A stretch of 64,000 nt of DNA from Asaia bogorensis. GTDB lineage: Bacteria; Pseudomonadota; Alphaproteobacteria; Acetobacterales; Acetobacteraceae. The DNA is taken from positions 32,562 through 96,561 of the forward strand of contig CALQTN020000009.1 of the NCBI GenBank assembly GCA_943333505.2. Direction: 5' to 3'. Position numbers and translations under genes: made by a program. Positions 43,621 to 58,118 of this stretch are shown piece by piece (positions within the stretch are counted from its first letter, which is position 1; each line of letters starts with the position of its first letter). The notes beneath the pieces were generated by a model. The model had not been told where the DNA came from. It did not search any database and saw only the letters and a list, made by a program, of their open reading frames with translations.

Positions 43621-44555
43621 CCGAAACACCTGAAACCATTGTGCACGCCCAAACCACGGCACCCACGCCGTCGCTCAAGCGATCGGCCGGCACCGTGTTG
43701 ACCGCGTTGGGGCTGACCCTGCTGGTGGTCGGCATCGTATTCGTGTGGAGCCAGGTTCGCGATGTTGCGGGCAGCGTCAGCCAGCTTGATATGACGACGC
43801 ATCGGCTGATGGCAGGGACCGAAAAATCGGCTGCCGCCCAGATCGCCAGTTTGCGCGGTGAACTGGCAGGCCGGTTGGCCGCGTTGGAGCAGCGGCTGAT
43901 GGCTGTCGAGCAGGAACAGGCGCGACCTGTGCCGCTGCTTGATCGGTTGACGGCACGGGTGACGGCCCTTGAGGTGCCTGCACCGGCGACGACGATTGCG
44001 CGCGAGGCAGCCCCGTCCGACCTCGTGCAGCGCGTCGCCCGCATCGAGCAACGGCTTGCGGCAGCTGAGGCGGCGGTCACCCAGACAACGATCCGCGCGG
44101 CCCAGCTCGACGCGTTCCGCGCTGCGTCGTTGGCGCTGGCCGCCGGCAAACCGCTTGGCATCATTCCTGGCGCGCCACCGGCTTTGGCGCGCTACGCCGA
44201 CAGCCCACCTCCCACTGAGGCCGGGTTGCGGCGGGAATTCGACGGTCTTGCCGCCCGGGCAGCCGAGGCGAGCAAGCCACGGACTAGTGCTGACACAATG
44301 GCCCAGCGCATGTGGCTGAATATCCAGTCGCTGGTGACCATCAAGGATCGCGACAAGGTGCTGATTGGCGCGCCGGCGGCCATTGTGCTCGGCGAGGCGC
44401 AGGATCGGCTTGCGGCAGGCGATCTGGCCGCTGCAGTGGCGGCGCTGGCAGCGCTTGATCCGGGGTCGGCGGTGGTGATGGCGGATTGGACCGCGCGGGC
44501 CAGGGCGCTGGTCGATGCGCGGGCTGCCTTGGCCACGTTGCCGGGCGCAATTTGA
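43617..44555 (+). CDS. Mitofilin/HemX-type inner-membrane protein
   Basis: A 312-residue protein with one N-terminal membrane anchor (about residues 24-46), then a predicted coiled coil (about 60-160, rich in Ala, Gln, Arg and Leu with LAALEQRLMAVEQEQ and RIEQRLAAAE repeats) and a helical C-terminal domain similar to COG4223. In alphaproteobacteria this gene sits between hemD and hemY and is a proposed relative of mitochondrial mitofilin (Mic60). It overlaps hemD by ATGA and hemY by one base. Confidence 0.82.
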   Translation: MTETPETIVHAQTTAPTPSLKRSAGTVLTALGLTLLVVGIVFVWSQVRDVAGSVSQLDMTTHRLMAGTEKSAAAQIASLRGELAGRLAALEQRLMAVEQEQARPVPLLDRLTARVTALEVPAPATTIAREAAPSDLVQRVARIEQRLAAAEAAVTQTTIRAAQLDAFRAASLALAAGKPLGIIPGAPPALARYADSPPPTEAGLRREFDGLAARAAEASKPRTSADTMAQRMWLNIQSLVTIKDRDKVLIGAPAAIVLGEAQDRLAAGDLAAAVAALAALDPGSAVVMADWTARARALVDARAALATLPGAI

Positions 44556-45829
44556 TGCGTCGCGTCGTATGGCTGGTCGTTGTCGGCGCGGTGGTCACAG
44601 CCGCGACCTGGTTTCTGGCCGAATTGCCCGGCACAGTGGTGCTGCGGGTCGGCAGCTACACGATTTCGGAAGCAACGCCGGTTGCGGTGTTGGCAACCGC
44701 GCTTGTGCTGGGGGTGCTTTATGGGCTGGTGCGGGCGTTGGGCGCGGTGTTTCGCCTGCCCGCGACTTGGCGCAACTGGCGGGCGGGTCGCGATCGGACG
44801 ATGGGCGATCAGGCGGTGACCCGTGTTCTGGTGGCGCTCGCGGCGGGCGATGGCGGTTCGGCGCGGCAGGAGGCACGGCGGGCCTTGCGGGCGCTTGGCC
44901 CAACCCCCCAAACCCTGCAGCTTGCCGCCGAGGCCGAGCGTCTGGCCGGCAACGAAGATGCTGCCGCCGCCCTGTTTCGCCAGCTTGCCGATCACAAGGA
45001 TGGCGCATTTCTTGGCCTGCGCGGCCTGTTTCGCCAGGCGATGGCCCGCGAGGCATGGGATGAGGCTGCGATTTTGCTGGCGCAGGCCGAGGGCAAGCAG
45101 CCCGGGCGAAGCTGGTTGCGGGGACCACGCCTTGCGCTTGCCGTGCATCAGGCAAACTGGGCGGAGGCGGCGGTATTGGCCGAACATGGACCTGCGAAGG
45201 TGGCCCTGACGATTGCGGCGTCCCAAGCGGCGGGCAGCGGTGAGGTCGCGCTGCAACTCGCCAAACAGGCCTGGAATGATGACAAGACCCTGGTTCCGGC
45301 GGCGCTCGCCTATGCCCATGGGTTGCGCGGCGCTGGGCGTGAACGGGCGGCGCTGGATGTCATCCGCGAAATCTGGAAGGCGGCCCCACACCCCGATCTG
45401 GTTGCGTTCGTGGTGGCCCCGGCGGACGACGCGACCGCCCGACTGAAGCTGTTCACAGAGTTTGTGCAGGCTCGACAGACCCACCCGGAAGCGCAATTTG
45501 CACTTGCCCGCCTGTCGTTCGCAGCGGGCGCGCTGGGAGATGCGACCTATCACCTCGATGCCGCCGAGGCGGGCGGGTTGGGCGATCGCCGGGCCGGCTT
45601 GCTGCGCGCCGATCTGGCGCGGGCACGTGGAGATGACGCGGCGGAGACATCCGCATTGCGCGATGCTGCCAATGCGAAGCTCCAGCCGGATTGGGCCTGC
45701 GCATCCTGTGGCGCACATGCATCCGTATGGTTGCCGAAATGCCCGTCCTGCCAAGCCATCGGCGCGATGTCCTGGGGGGAGCGCCGGGGTATTTCGATGG
45801 ATCAACCGAGGATCGAGCGGCCCGCATAA
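44555..45829 (+). CDS. hemY: HemY-like TPR membrane protein with C-terminal zinc ribbon
   Basis: A 424-residue protein with two membrane helices near the N-terminus (about residues 4-24 and 43-65), a HemY_N domain and TPR-like helical repeats (ARQEARRALRALGPTPQTLQLAAEAERLAG, then further units). The last 45 residues contain CASCG followed by CPSCQ, a rubredoxin-like zinc ribbon as in LapB. The reaction is unknown; it is tied to heme genes by position. The stop is followed at once by a degenerate family B repeat. Confidence 0.85.
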   Translation: MRRVVWLVVVGAVVTAATWFLAELPGTVVLRVGSYTISEATPVAVLATALVLGVLYGLVRALGAVFRLPATWRNWRAGRDRTMGDQAVTRVLVALAAGDGGSARQEARRALRALGPTPQTLQLAAEAERLAGNEDAAAALFRQLADHKDGAFLGLRGLFRQAMAREAWDEAAILLAQAEGKQPGRSWLRGPRLALAVHQANWAEAAVLAEHGPAKVALTIAASQAAGSGEVALQLAKQAWNDDKTLVPAALAYAHGLRGAGRERAALDVIREIWKAAPHPDLVAFVVAPADDATARLKLFTEFVQARQTHPEAQFALARLSFAAGALGDATYHLDAAEAGGLGDRRAGLLRADLARARGDDAAETSALRDAANAKLQPDWACASCGAHASVWLPKCPSCQAIGAMSWGERRGISMDQPRIERPA

Positions 45830-45856
45830 AGCGGGATGACCGCGCCTATCCTCTAG
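45830..45856 (+). repeat. Degenerate family B repeat, copy B3
   Basis: AGCGGGATGACCGCGCCTATC then CTCTAG. The first 21 bases match one arm of copy B2 with one change, but the middle of the element has been lost. It starts directly after the TAA stop of hemY. Confidence 0.55.
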
Positions 45857-45915
45857 CCAGAACCGGCTGCTGGCGCCATCTCAGCGCGATCGTGTGACCA
45901 CGTAAGCCCGACGGC

Positions 45916-45943
45916 CGACGACGCTACCGCGGCAGCGTCGTCG
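45916..45943. terminator. Hairpin over the gltD stop codon
   Basis: CGACGACGCT (45916-45925) pairs perfectly with AGCGTCGTCG (45934-45943) across an 8-base loop. It includes the last codons and stop of gltD and lies in the convergent gap with hemY. There is no T-run, so it could slow or protect transcript ends from both sides. Confidence 0.5.
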
Positions 45944-47375
45944 CGCCCATCAGCGCGGTATCGACGGAGGCCGCGCATTGCCGGCCTTCGCGGATCGCCC
46001 AGACCACCAACGACTGCCCGCGCCGCATGTCACCGGCGGCGAACAGGCGTGGCACGCTGGTTTGATACGCCACGGTGTTGGCCGCGACATTGCCGCGTGG
46101 ATCGAGCGCGGCTTCCGATTGTGCCACCAGGCCAGTTTTTTGCGGTCCGACGAAGCCCATGGCGAGCAGCACCAGATCGGCCGGCAGGCGGAACTCGCTA
46201 CCGGCGATTTTCTGCATTTCCATCCGTCCGCCGGCACCGGGCACGAATTCGACGCGGACGCATTCAAGCGCTTCCACCTGGCCATTGCTGCCGATCGCTT
46301 CAGCTGTCAGCACCGACCAGTCGCGGTCGGTGCCTTCGGAATGGGCGTGCGATGACCGCAGCTTCAGCGGCCAGTTCGGCCAGGTCAGCGCCTTGTTTTC
46401 GTGTTCCGGCGGGCGTGGCATGATTTCGAGCTGGGTGATCGATGCCGCCCCCTGGCGCGCCGAGGTGCCGATGCAATCGGACCCGGTATCGCCGCCGCCG
46501 ATGACCACGACATGTTTGCCAGCCGCCGACAGGGGCTTCCCAGCGGACGCGGTGCCTTCATCGTCGCCAGCGTTGCGCTTGTTCTGCTGGGTGAGGAATT
46601 GCATGGCGAAATGGATGCCATCCAGGCTGCGGCTTGGGACATCGAGATCGCGCGGGGCTTCGGCGCCGCCGGCCATCACCACGGCGTCGTAATCGGCCAG
46701 CAGGTTTTGCACGCTGAGATCAATGCCGACATTGATGCCGGTGTGGAAGCGCACGCCTTCGGCCTCCATCTGCGTGATACGGCGATCGATCAGGTGCTTT
46801 TCCATCTTGAAGTCGGGAATGCCGTAACGCAACAATCCGCCAACGCGGTCGGATTTTTCGAAGACCGCGACATCATGTCCGGCGCGCGCCAGTTGCTGCG
46901 CGCAGGCGAGGCCGGCCGGGCCGGACCCGATAATCGCGACCCGTTTGCCGGTGCGCTGGGACGCGGGCACCGGATGGATCCATCCTTCGCGCCAGCCGCG
47001 ATCGACGATTTCACATTCGATGGTTTTAATAGTGACGGAATTTTCGTCGATGTTCAGCGTGCAGGCGGCCTCGCATGGGGCAGGGCAGACGCGGCCGGTG
47101 AATTCGGGGAAGTTGTTGGTCGATTGCAACGCGGTCAGCGCTGCCTGCCAATGTTCCCGGTAGACGAGGCTGTTCCAGTCCGGGATCAGATTATTGACCG
47201 GGCAGCCATTGTGGCAGAACGGAATGCCGCAATCCATGCAGCGCGCGGCTTGTTCGGCCACTTCCGCCGGCGGCAGGGGCTGGGTGAACTCGGTGAAAGT
47301 TTTCAGCCGTTCGGCCACGGGCGTATAGCCACGGTCGTGACGCTGGATATCAAGAAAGCCGGTGATCTTACCCAT
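45924..47375 (-). CDS. gltD: Glutamate synthase, small subunit
   Basis: A 483-residue FAD/NADPH protein. N-terminal Fe-S cysteines are in [17 protein letters not shown] (about residues 40-56), followed by FAD motif [18 protein letters not shown] and NADPH motif [12 protein letters not shown]. It takes electrons from NADPH to GltB. The start at 47375 ([12 protein letters not shown]) matches the family. It follows gltB by 62 bases that contain family C hairpin C3. Confidence 0.96.
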   Translation of the reverse strand: MGKITGFLDIQRHDRGYTPVAERLKTFTEFTQPLPPAEVAEQAARCMDCGIPFCHNGCPVNNLIPDWNSLVYREHWQAALTALQSTNNFPEFTGRVCPAPCEAACTLNIDENSVTIKTIECEIVDRGWREGWIHPVPASQRTGKRVAIIGSGPAGLACAQQLARAGHDVAVFEKSDRVGGLLRYGIPDFKMEKHLIDRRITQMEAEGVRFHTGINVGIDLSVQNLLADYDAVVMAGGAEAPRDLDVPSRSLDGIHFAMQFLTQQNKRNAGDDEGTASAGKPLSAAGKHVVVIGGGDTGSDCIGTSARQGAASITQLEIMPRPPEHENKALTWPNWPLKLRSSHAHSEGTDRDWSVLTAEAIGSNGQVEALECVRVEFVPGAGGRMEMQKIAGSEFRLPADLVLLAMGFVGPQKTGLVAQSEAALDPRGNVAANTVAYQTSVPRLFAAGDMRRGQSLVVWAIREGRQCAASVDTALMGATTLPR

Positions 47376-47400
47376 GCTGGGCCACTCCAAACCAATAGAC

Positions 47401-47431
47401 AAAAGTTTTTGCTTCTTTTTCGGAAAGAAGC
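47401..47431. repeat. Family C hairpin repeat, copy C3
   Basis: GCTTCTTT (47411-47418) pairs with AAAGAAGC (47424-47431) around TTCGG, preceded by AAAAGTTTTT as in the other copies. It lies between gltB and gltD and could lower gltD expression relative to gltB. Confidence 0.55.
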
Positions 47432-47437
47432 GTTTGC

Positions 47438-52096
<4,659 letters not shown>

Positions 52097-52264
52097 CGCG
52101 AAGGGTCTTCCTTGGTTTACGGCAGTACTGTTGTCTCTGGCAGGCGCAGCTGCGGCGTCTGCCACATTCCGCCAACTTAAGCGCTATCACATGGCCCTGC
52201 CATGGTTAAGCCGTGATTCAGCAATTCGGCATCCCGCTGAGGGCTAGGCTCCCGAGATGGCGGC

Positions 52265-52370
52265 TGGAGCGTGATGACCGTAGGTGGAATCACGCGGAGG
52301 TCTGAATCACGCGATCAAACAAAGAGATAGAGCGTGATGACCGCGCCTATCAGCGGTCATCACGCTCTAG
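52265..52370 (-). repeat. Family B dispersed repeat, copy B2
   Basis: An inverted counterpart of B1 (21005-21109). GAGCGTGATGA arms lie at both ends and internally. The right end CTCTAG supplies the TAG stop of the SDR gene (52367-52369). It fills the gap between gltB and SDR. Confidence 0.8.
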
Positions 52371-53128
52371 GCGCCGCCATCAATCGTCAGGATCGTGCCG
52401 GTTGTGTAGCCCGACCGCACGCTGGCGAGGAACGCGACCGCCCAGCCGATTTCCTCCGACGTGCCCATGCGGCCGAACGGCATGCCGGCGGAAAGCTCGC
52501 GCCAGCGTTCGGCGTCGCCCAGGGTTTCGGCCGCCCGGTGGCGGGCCAGCATTTCCTGACGCGCGGTGGCGGTGGCGCCTGGGTTAATGCCGACGACGCG
52601 GATGCCGTCCTTCTGGCTGGCATGGCCCATTGCGCGGGTAAACGCCATGAGTGCCGCATTGCCGGTGGCGCCAGCGATATAGTTCGGGGGAAATTTCTCC
52701 CCGGCCGCACCGATCACGTTGACGATGACGCCGGATTTCTGGGCGGCGAGCTGCGGGTAGATCTGCCGGCACAGCGAAATGAAGCCGAACACCTTCAGAT
52801 CCCAGGCGCGGCGCCACGTGTCGTTATCGACCGCCAGCACGTCACCCGGCGGGATGGCGCCAGCGTTATTGACCAGGATGTCGATCGGCCCGGCCTCGGC
52901 CACCACGCGCAGCACTTCGGCTTCGTGCGACAGATCGGCGGCGATGGTGCGGACCTGGACCTGACGGCGGGCGCGGACCGATGCGGCGGCTTCGGCCAGC
53001 ACGGCGGGGTCGCGGGCGACGAGCACGACATCGCAGCCTTCCTGGGCGAGGATTTCCGCCGTGGCCCGGCCGATACCCTTCGATCCCCCGGTGATGAGCG
53101 CGCGTTTGCCGGTGAGTTGCAGGTCCAT
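52367..53128 (-). CDS. Atypical short-chain dehydrogenase/reductase
   Basis: A 253-residue Rossmann-fold SDR. The cofactor motif TGGSKGIG (about residues 14-21) and NNAG (about 87-90) are intact. The catalytic region is not: at the usual Ser there is VIGAAG, and the Tyr motif reads YIAGA, so the normal Lys four residues after Tyr is replaced by Ala. The C-terminal TGTILTIDGG is normal. It may bind NAD(P)H but work by a different mechanism or not as an oxidoreductase. Its stop codon is part of repeat B2. Confidence 0.85.
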   Translation of the reverse strand: MDLQLTGKRALITGGSKGIGRATAEILAQEGCDVVLVARDPAVLAEAAASVRARRQVQVRTIAADLSHEAEVLRVVAEAGPIDILVNNAGAIPPGDVLAVDNDTWRRAWDLKVFGFISLCRQIYPQLAAQKSGVIVNVIGAAGEKFPPNYIAGATGNAALMAFTRAMGHASQKDGIRVVGINPGATATARQEMLARHRAAETLGDAERWRELSAGMPFGRMGTSEEIGWAVAFLASVRSGYTTGTILTIDGGA

Positions 53129-53243
53129 GATCTTCCCCCAATGTCTGGCTGGTAACCAAGCACATCCGGCGGCCAACAAAAAGCAGTGCGGGCTAAAACT
53201 GATCGCGCTAGTGTTCGGCGCGCAAATCCCGGGAGCGAGCGGC

Positions 53244-54899
53244 ATGGATTATCCGTACGACACAGGTGCCTATACCCGCAAAATCACCACCCAATCCCCT
53301 GACGCCCAGCGCTGGTTCGATCGGGGCCTCAACTGGTGCTACGCCTATCATCACGAGGAAGCGGTGCGCTGCTTCGAAGCAGCCCTTGCCGCCGACCCGG
53401 ATTGCGCCATGGCGCATTGGGGCATCGCCTATGCGATTGGCCCGAATTACAATTACCCCTGGGTGCTGCAAGACCCGCGCACCAAAGCCGCGTCCCTCGC
53501 CCGCGCCTATGACGCAACCCAGGCAGCCATCGCACTGGCGGGCAATGTCACCCGGCCCGAACGCGCGTTAATCGAGGCCCTGCCGGCGCGCTATCCCCAC
53601 CGCACGCCGATCGACGACCAGCGCCCGTGGGACATCGCTTTTGCCGACGCGATGCGCGCGGCCCAGCGCGCCCATACCCGCGACCTCGAAATGCGTGCGG
53701 TCTTTGTCGAGGCCATCCTCAACATCACCCCGTGGAAAATGTGGAACCTGCGCACGGGGGAGCCCGCCGAGGGCGCCGGCACCATCGAGGCCCGCGATAC
53801 CCTTGATGCCGGGTTTCGCATGGTGCCTGGTGCGATGAACCATCCCGGCCTGCTCCACCTCCACGTCCATCTGATGGAAATGTCGCCCCATCCGGAAGCG
53901 GCGTTCCTCACCGGGGATCGCCTGCGCGAGATCAGCGGCGATATGGGCCATCTGGTCCACATGCCCACCCATATCGATGTCCAATGCGGCCAATATCGCG
54001 ACGCGATGTTCTGGAACCAGCAAGCCATCATCGCCGATCGTAAATTCTACGATCGCGCCGGGCCGCTCAATTTCTATTCCGGCTACCGCATCCATAATTA
54101 CCATTTTGCCGCTTATGGCGCGATGTTCCTCGGCCAGTTCGCCCCGGCGATCGCTGCCATCGACGAAATGATCCGCACCACCCCCGAAGACCTGCTGCGC
54201 ATCCCGTCCCCGCCAATGGCGGATTTTTTCGAGGGCTTTATCGCGCTGCGCCAACATGTTCTGGTCCGCTTTGGGAAGTGGAACGATATTATCGACCAGG
54301 CTTTGCCCAAGGATCAGGGCCTCTACTGCACCACCACCGCGATGATGCATTACGCCCGCGGTGTCGCCTATGCCGCGATGGGCAATGTCGCTGCGGCCGA
54401 GGCCGAACAAACCCTGTTCCGGGCCGCAGTCCCCCGGGTGCCGAAAACCCGTTACCTGCATAATGTTTGCTGCCAGGACCTGTTGGCGATCGCCGAGGAC
54501 ATGCTGGAAGGCGAGATCGCCTATCGCCGCGGTGAATACGATGCCGCTTTCGCCCGCCTGCGCGCGGCGATCGCGCTGGAAGACGACCTGCCGTACGATG
54601 AACCCTGGGGCTGGATGCAGCCGATCCGCCACGCGCTTGGCGCATTGTTGCTGGAACAGGGCCGCGCGGCCGAGGCCGAAATCGTCTACCGCGAAGACCT
54701 GGGCCTGGCCGGCAATCTGCCACGTGCGCAAATCCATGCCGATAATCTCTGGGCTTTGCGCGGGTTGCTATCCTGCCTCGAACATCGTGGCGAGACGGTC
54801 GAGGCACGGCTGATCCGCCAGCGCCTGGACGTTGCGGCGGCGCGGGCGGATATCGATGTGTCGGTGTCGTGTTTCTGCGCGGTGGCGAAGGCGGCCTGA
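53244..54899 (+). CDS. Tetratricopeptide repeat protein
   Basis: A 551-residue soluble protein (no signal peptide) of helical repeats. A TPR-like unit YAYHHEEAVRCFEAALAADPDCAMAHWGIAYAIG is near residues 33-66, with further helical pairs to the end. It shows conserved His-rich segments HLHVHLMEMSPHPEAA and HLVHMPTHIDVQCGQY. It resembles TTC38-like bacterial proteins of unknown activity; the repeated histidines suggest metal binding. It is divergent from SDR. Confidence 0.82.
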   Translation: MDYPYDTGAYTRKITTQSPDAQRWFDRGLNWCYAYHHEEAVRCFEAALAADPDCAMAHWGIAYAIGPNYNYPWVLQDPRTKAASLARAYDATQAAIALAGNVTRPERALIEALPARYPHRTPIDDQRPWDIAFADAMRAAQRAHTRDLEMRAVFVEAILNITPWKMWNLRTGEPAEGAGTIEARDTLDAGFRMVPGAMNHPGLLHLHVHLMEMSPHPEAAFLTGDRLREISGDMGHLVHMPTHIDVQCGQYRDAMFWNQQAIIADRKFYDRAGPLNFYSGYRIHNYHFAAYGAMFLGQFAPAIAAIDEMIRTTPEDLLRIPSPPMADFFEGFIALRQHVLVRFGKWNDIIDQALPKDQGLYCTTTAMMHYARGVAYAAMGNVAAAEAEQTLFRAAVPRVPKTRYLHNVCCQDLLAIAEDMLEGEIAYRRGEYDAAFARLRAAIALEDDLPYDEPWGWMQPIRHALGALLLEQGRAAEAEIVYREDLGLAGNLPRAQIHADNLWALRGLLSCLEHRGETVEARLIRQRLDVAAARADIDVSVSCFCAVAKAA

Positions 54900-54915
54900 G
54901 GGGCCGCCGCTGCCA

Positions 54916-55593
54916 TCAATCGTCGAACCCGACATAGCGGACGAAGTGTTCGTTCGGCTCGCGGTCCGCTTTCACGGTGTTGGCCGCGAAGTCTTCGTTC
55001 GGGTAGCCCAGCGCGATGCAGGTCATGATGACTTCGCTATCGGGGATATTGGCTTCTTCGCGCACGATCTCGGAGCGCATGATGCCCTGGCCGTTCACGA
55101 CGGTTCCCAGGCCGCGATCCCAGGCGGCGAGGCAGATGCCGTAGGACAGCGCGCCGAGATCGAAATGCACCACCGCGCCGGGATCTAGGCTGCGGTCATA
55201 GGTCAGCACGATCGAAACCGGGGCATCGAACTGGCGAAAGCCGCGCATTACCCAGTCCTGGCGCATCACCTTGTCGGTGCGTTCGATGCCCATGGCGGCG
55301 AACAGCTTGACCGCAATCGCCACCTGGCGGCCGCGATGCACGCCTTCGTATTCGCCATGGCTCATGATTTCGCGATTGGCCTTGGCGCCGCCGAGCATGG
55401 TGTCGGTGTTGCGCTGGCGCACCCGTTCGAGCGGTGCGCCGGTCAGCACGTGGACATGCCAGGGCTGGGTGTTCATCGACGAGGGCGCTGCTTTGGCGAC
55501 GGCGATGATATCCTCGATGACCGCACGCGGGACTGGGTCCGGCTTGTAGCCGCGGATGCTGCGTCGTGTCTGCGCCAGGGTCTCGAAATCCAT
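54916..55593 (-). CDS. Nitroreductase-family FMN protein
   Basis: A 225-residue flavin reductase of the NfsB-like superfamily. The opening RRSIRGYKPDPVP, the PSSMNTQPWHVHVLTG FMN-binding segment (about 37-52), and the GLGTVVNGQG and IALGYPNEDF motifs are typical. The physiological substrate (quinone, nitroaromatic or flavin) is unknown. A family C hairpin lies upstream, between it and the MFS exporter. Confidence 0.88.
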   Translation of the reverse strand: MDFETLAQTRRSIRGYKPDPVPRAVIEDIIAVAKAAPSSMNTQPWHVHVLTGAPLERVRQRNTDTMLGGAKANREIMSHGEYEGVHRGRQVAIAVKLFAAMGIERTDKVMRQDWVMRGFRQFDAPVSIVLTYDRSLDPGAVVHFDLGALSYGICLAAWDRGLGTVVNGQGIMRSEIVREEANIPDSEVIMTCIALGYPNEDFAANTVKADREPNEHFVRYVGFDD

Positions 55594-55654
55594 GAATGTC
55601 CTCGATCGGTTGATGAGATTGTTTGCCGCCCGATGATACTCTCGCAGATATGCA

Positions 55655-55706
55655 CGGCAACAAGTGGCGAAAAGTTTTTTTGGTTCTTTTTGTTCACAAA
55701 AAGAAC
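55655..55706. repeat. Family C hairpin repeat, copy C4
   Basis: It begins ACGGCAACAAGT as in C2 and has a perfect 10-base stem GTTCTTTTTG / CAAAAAGAAC (55683-55692 with 55697-55706) around TTCA. It sits between the MFS stop and the nitroreductase start. Confidence 0.65.
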
Positions 55707-55713
55707 ACCTTAC

Positions 55714-57144
55714 CTAAGCCCGCTTCGCGTAACCGCTCACCTCCATCGCCGCATGTCGGGGCATCAGCAAAGACACTGGCGTTGACAGCAGGCTGAAAAA
55801 TGCCACCACGCCGAAGGCGATGGAAAAATCCAGCAGCATGGGCGTGGTATGATCGAGCATCGCCATGCTCACGGTGAGGGACGCCGCGCCCGCCGATACG
55901 CCGAGGGTCATCGAAACCTGCTGGATGGTGGCGTAGAAGCTGGTGGCCGCGCTCATCTGCGGGCGGGGAATGTCGGAATAGGCCAGCGCGTTATAGGCGG
56001 TGAACTGCAACGACCGGAAGAAGCCGCCGCAGATCAGAATTCCGTAGATCATGAATTCGGACCAGCCCGGCTGGAACAGCCCGACGAGCGCTAGCAGCAC
56101 GGCGCTGAGCACCCCGTTGGCCAGCAGCGTGTCGCGGAAGCCGAGCATACGCAGCGCCCTGGTGGAGGCCGGCTTCATCAGCAGCGCGCCCAAGGAGCTT
56201 GCGAAGGTGATCAGCCCGCTTTCGGCCGCCGATTTGCCGAAGGTGAGTTGCAGCATCATCGGCAGCAGGAACGGAATGGCGCCGATGCCGATGCGGAACA
56301 GCGTGCCGCCGGCAACGGCGACCAGGAAGGTGGGGTAGCGCAACAGGGTGAAATCGATCAGCGGCGCCGGATGATTGCGGGCATGCCAGATATAGAGCAG
56401 CACCGACACGCCGCCGACGCCGAGGGCGCTGTGGGTTACCCAGGGTGGTACGATGCCGCGCCCGAGGGTTTCCATGGCGAACATCAGGCTTGCCATCGCC
56501 ACGCCGAACACCAGCAACCCGCGCAGATCGAAGCGCTTGTCGGATGGTTCGCGGACATCTTCGACAAACAACGTCACCAGGATCACCCCGATAATGCCGA
56601 TCGGGATGTTGATGTCGAAAATCACCCGCCAGGAGAAGTAGGTAACGATGAAGCCGCCGATCGGCGGGCCGAGCACAGGTCCGAGCAAGGCGGGCGTCGA
56701 CAGCCAGGCCATTGCCGCCACCATCTCCGATTTCGGCACCGTGCGCAGCAGCAGCAGGCGCCCAACCGGGACCATCATTGCGCCGCCCAGGCCCTGGAAG
56801 ATGCGGGTGCAGACCAGATAGCCCAGGCTATCCGCCTGACCGGACAGCACTGACCCGATGGTGAAAACGATGATTGCCATGCGGAACACCTGCTTGGCGC
56901 CGAACCGGTCGGCAATCCAGCCGCTGGCCGGGATGAACACGGCAAGGCTGAGCAGGTAGCTGGTCAACGCCACGTTCATATGCACCGGATCGGCCCCGAA
57001 GGCGCGCGCCATGGTGGGGAGCGCGGTCGAGATCACGGTGCTGTCGAGGTTCTGCATGAACAGCGCGCAGGCCACGATCAGGGCGGTAACCCGGCTGCGG
57101 CGGCGGATGGCGTCGTCGGTTTGTGGTGGTGCGTTGGACTCCAT
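55714..57144 (-). CDS. MFS exporter, DHA2 (EmrB/QacA) family
   Basis: A 476-residue membrane transporter with fourteen predicted helices. The N-terminal MQNLDSTVISTALPTMARAF (about residues 30-49), WIADRFGAKQVF loop motif A and GPPIGGFIV motif C mark proton-driven drug exporters of the DHA2 group. The start at 57144 is chosen because the longer frame runs into the promoter of the divergent aldolase. The cargo is unknown. Confidence 0.88.
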   Translation of the reverse strand: MESNAPPQTDDAIRRRSRVTALIVACALFMQNLDSTVISTALPTMARAFGADPVHMNVALTSYLLSLAVFIPASGWIADRFGAKQVFRMAIIVFTIGSVLSGQADSLGYLVCTRIFQGLGGAMMVPVGRLLLLRTVPKSEMVAAMAWLSTPALLGPVLGPPIGGFIVTYFSWRVIFDINIPIGIIGVILVTLFVEDVREPSDKRFDLRGLLVFGVAMASLMFAMETLGRGIVPPWVTHSALGVGGVSVLLYIWHARNHPAPLIDFTLLRYPTFLVAVAGGTLFRIGIGAIPFLLPMMLQLTFGKSAAESGLITFASSLGALLMKPASTRALRMLGFRDTLLANGVLSAVLLALVGLFQPGWSEFMIYGILICGGFFRSLQFTAYNALAYSDIPRPQMSAATSFYATIQQVSMTLGVSAGAASLTVSMAMLDHTTPMLLDFSIAFGVVAFFSLLSTPVSLLMPRHAAMEVSGYAKRA

Positions 57145-57247
57145 CGCGCCAGCATCGCCTCGGCCCTGGCGAAAAGAAAGCCCTGGCCGTTGCACGCCAC
57201 CTCTGAGCACGCCAAACTCGGACCAAGCAAATTTGGAGGAACCCATC

Positions 57248-58024
57248 ATGGACGGCAGTGTCGCAGCAGCACTCAACAATGTGCGCAATCAGGTCTCGGC
57301 GGCAGAATGGCAGGCGCGCATCGATCTGGCGGCGTGCTATCGGCTGGTCAATCACTACGGCATGGATGAGATGGTGGCGAACCACATCTCGTGCGGGGTG
57401 CCGGGCGAGCATGGAACATTTCTGCTCAACCCGTACGGGTATTTGTATGACCAGATGACCGCGTCCTGTTTCGTCAAGGTTGATGAAAGCGGCGCGATTC
57501 TGTTTGACCCGACCGGGCTGGGCGCCAACAAGGCGGGATTTGTGATCCATAGCGCGGTCCATATGGCGCGGCCGGACGTGGATTGCGTGATCCACACCCA
57601 TTCACTCGCCGGGATGGCGGTGTCGGCGATGGAATGTGGGGTACTGCCGATCGCGCAGTCCTCGATGCGCTTCGTCGATATCGGGGTGCATGAATTCGAA
57701 GGCCCGGCGTTGAATTTGGACGAAAGGGCGCGGCTGGTGGCTGATCTCGGGATGCGCGAGGTGATGATCCTGCGCAATCACGGCCTGCTAGTGACCGGCA
57801 CCAGCATTGCCGAGGCGTTCAATAATCTGTTCCGCCTGGAACGGGCGTGCCAACTGCAAGTGATGGCGCTGTCGTGCAACACCAAGCTGGTGATGCCGTC
57901 GGCCGAAGCGGTCGCGCAGACCAACGCGATTTTCATGCCAACCGGGGAACGTCGGCGCGGGCTGCTGGAATGGCCGGCGTTGCTGAAGCGGTTGGACAAA
58001 ATCGACCCGAGTTTCCGCGATTGA
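57248..58024 (+). CDS. Class II aldolase/adducin-family protein
   Basis: A 258-residue protein of the class II aldolase fold. Zinc ligands would be in VIHTHSLAG and NHGLLVTG. It could be a sugar-phosphate aldolase or, as often in proteobacteria, an adducin-like decarboxylase of unknown substrate. A strong GGAGGA ribosome-binding site supports the start. It is divergent from the MFS exporter with a 103-base shared promoter region. Confidence 0.88.
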   Translation: MDGSVAAALNNVRNQVSAAEWQARIDLAACYRLVNHYGMDEMVANHISCGVPGEHGTFLLNPYGYLYDQMTASCFVKVDESGAILFDPTGLGANKAGFVIHSAVHMARPDVDCVIHTHSLAGMAVSAMECGVLPIAQSSMRFVDIGVHEFEGPALNLDERARLVADLGMREVMILRNHGLLVTGTSIAEAFNNLFRLERACQLQVMALSCNTKLVMPSAEAVAQTNAIFMPTGERRRGLLEWPALLKRLDKIDPSFRD

Positions 58025-58118
58025 GGGCAGGGCGCGGATAATTTTCCTTGCGACGAAAGATTGCCTGCGTTAATAATAATGACCGTATTTCGATCGTCGC
58101 TTTCGCAAGGAACCGCCC

